DNA from: Certhia americana
Lineage: Eukaryota > Chordata > Aves > Passeriformes > Certhiidae
NCBI GenBank assembly: GCA_018697195.1
Contig: JAGMWU010000034.1
Span: forward strand, 1,313,426 to 1,377,425
DNA: 64,000 bases
Direction: 5' to 3'
In this document: positions 62,206 through 64,000 of the stretch, one piece after another
Layout of the letters: every line of letters starts with the position of its first letter
Position numbering within the stretch: position 1 is the stretch's first letter
Made by a program: the position numbers and the translations under genes
The notes under the pieces: generated by a model
Database searches by the model: none
What the model was told of the DNA's origin: nothing
The model's input: the letters and a program-made list of their open reading frames with translations, nothing else

Positions 62206-64000
62206 CTGTTCCCAAAACAAGAAAAGTAGACATTGATGGTTTTCATTTCATCATTTCCAGGCATTCTGTAATTACTTAAGGTGAATTGTCTGAGCCTCTT
62301 TTAACCCTGGCAGGTCTAGGATTTTCATTTTTCAAATTCAGCCTGAGGGGTGCCCAGCATGCCTCCTGTTTCATTCGTTACATAGACTATTTTTTGCTAC
62401 TTCCAGGAAAAATTGTTTGGCTCAGACTCTTCAGTTGGTTTTTTCTGTGGGTCCAATAACTCACTGAAATACCTATGAGACTCTATAAGATCCAATGCAT
62501 CCAAAATTATCTCTTTTCCAGTTCTTCAGGCAAGAGGATTGTACAAAATAATATCACTAGACATGCTAGAAAAATAGATCTAAAAAAGGGATCTTAAAGA
62601 ATAAAAGAGATTATTTAATTTTGAGGGCATTCAAGTGGTCTCTGTTGACAGAAAACAGAGCAGGCAACTTTTTGTATCAGTAGTATTTCAGAAGGTAGCA
62701 GCTCAAGTAATTGAGCCCTTCCCTGTATGCAATTTTCGAGGGAAGCCACTTCTTCTCCTTGTGTAAACATCATAAAACTCTCCATTAGCAAAATTAAACA
62801 TAAAAATATGCCTGAATTTCGAATTTTTCCTAGTTTTTAATGTTGTCATCATACGTACATAGACATATAAATAGTATCTCTCATAATTACTAAAATCTGG
62901 CTGTATTTATGTCAAGGTACCTGCCCTAACAAAGGGCACAGGACACTTGAGCGTAGGGTCTGCACATTATTAAAGGCTCAGTGAACCACTCAGTTTATGC
63001 CTTCACCTGCTATTAAGGGTTTCCATCTACAACAGATAAAGATAATCCATCTGCTTCATATAAACTCTTGCTAAACACTGTATTTCCCTCTAGCTGACTT
63101 GTGCAGCCACACAAGTCACCACAAAGCTAATCTCAGTCTTCACTACATTACAACACGTCTCAGGTGCAAACACCAACCAGCTTTTTGCCACCATTAAGTT
63201 CTGCATGCTTTCTTTCTGTTAAGTCAGTAACAAAATGGACACTTTGCCTTGACATAATTAGGATATTTTAGTTACCCTTAGCTGACCGGTTTTTTTAGCA
63301 GCCATCAAAAAAGAAAAGAAAAAAGTGAAGGCAGAATAGGCTTTGATGTGATATTTTAAACTCCATACAAACCATCTTTGATAACACCATAAAGCAAACA
63401 GCCCCCCCCCCCAAAAGGAATTAAAAAACCTGCACCACAGACCATCATCTTGTCTATACTTCCCAATTATTCTCCTGAAAAGGTCAACAGGTACATCATG
63501 TCTCTCAATCTTTTGCAATACATGGAGAGTCATTCAGAATGGTGGAGCCAGGGGATGTCATGAAAACAGCAGCCCACACACTGAGAAATGAAAGAACATA
63601 CAGAACAGGTACAGGAACGTTGCAAAAGAGAGTAAAGGCAGATGTGGCAAATTTAACCTCTTTACAAATACTGCTGGTCATCCCTTCCCCAACATCCTTT
63701 AGGATAGCTGCATTGCACGAGGGAGGAGAAAGTATAAAATATTAAATATTTGAGACTGACAAATAAAGCCTTCTTCCCTAGTCTCTACTTTCCTGTCTCC
63801 TGTCTACCACCCTTATCTTGCCTATCATTGTCCTCCTACATAAAAAAGCACCTGTCAGCTGGCCAGCACTGCCAGAAATGAGCTTGCTCATACTGTCCTG
63901 AAGGATCTGGAATACCTCCAGGAGGCTGGCTTTTGATTCCCAGATATAAAAAGGGTGACAATCCCTGACCAAGCTGACTCCAAAAACACATGTTAACTAA
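62206..64000 (-). other. GPAT3-like intron 1 (partial)
   Basis: Sequence upstream of coding exon 2 of the paralog up to the window edge. No N-terminal exon of the family type (ending in a VKTLE-like codon run plus GT) was found, so exon 1 and the promoter lie beyond 64000. It includes a C11 run near 63405. Confidence 0.7.

Noticed and set aside
62206..64000. Search for the paralog's first coding exon
   Set aside because: No minus-strand exon with the family N-terminus and a phase-0 donor was found. The frame at 63972-63778 does not resemble it.
1..64000. CRISPR arrays, operons, prophage or other bacterial-type systems
   Set aside because: The window is a vertebrate genomic segment. No regularly spaced repeats or compact intronless gene clusters are present.

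Overview
The window is eukaryotic, and almost certainly from a bird. It has multi-exon genes with GT-AG introns, no operon-like gene packing, several 5'-truncated CR1 retroposons ending in the ATTCTGTG-type 3' tail, and a solo LTR of the avian ERVL type. A passerine or other neoavian bird fits, but the species cannot be named from the sequence alone.

Two related genes lie head-to-tail on the minus strand. The first is GPAT3 (glycerol-3-phosphate acyltransferase 3), with 12 coding exons from 46140 (ATG, in a GC-rich CpG island) down to 24129 (stop). The exons splice in frame to a 445-residue protein carrying all the family's acyltransferase motifs. The second is a GPAT3 paralog (GPAT3-like), coding exons 2-12, from 62205 down to 55978. 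Its first coding exon lies beyond the right edge of the window. For exons 2-11 the two genes share exactly the same exon lengths (73, 271, 75, 90, 94, 116, 56, 86, 129, 80 bp) and the same phases, so they arose by tandem duplication of a whole intron-containing gene. Abundant synonymous and amino-acid change shows the duplication is old. The paralog has intact frames and an intact NHxxxxD catalytic motif. Both enzymes would sit in the ER membrane and make lysophosphatidic acid from glycerol-3-phosphate and acyl-CoA, the first step of glycerolipid and triacylglycerol synthesis.

Layout, left to right: 1-23 kb is intergenic (downstream of GPAT3), with three CR1 remnants, AT-rich stretches and one unexplained coding-like minus-strand segment at 20.4-20.6 kb. 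About 23.1-24.1 kb is the probable GPAT3 3' UTR. 24.1-46.1 kb is GPAT3, whose 5.8-kb intron 2 holds an ERVL-type solo LTR next to exon 2 and whose 10-kb intron 1 holds a CR1 and a PPRE-like DR1 site. 45.8-46.5 kb is the CpG-island promoter with three tandem GC boxes. 46.5-55.7 kb is intergenic, with simple repeats, one copy of a dispersed 150-bp repeat whose partner lies in GPAT3 intron 1, and some weakly coding-like minus-strand frames. 55.7-62.2 kb is the paralog, and 62.2-64 kb is its intron 1.

I found no RNA genes, CRISPR arrays or prokaryotic-type systems. The most notable content is the old, intact GPAT3 tandem duplication. The other observations are modest.
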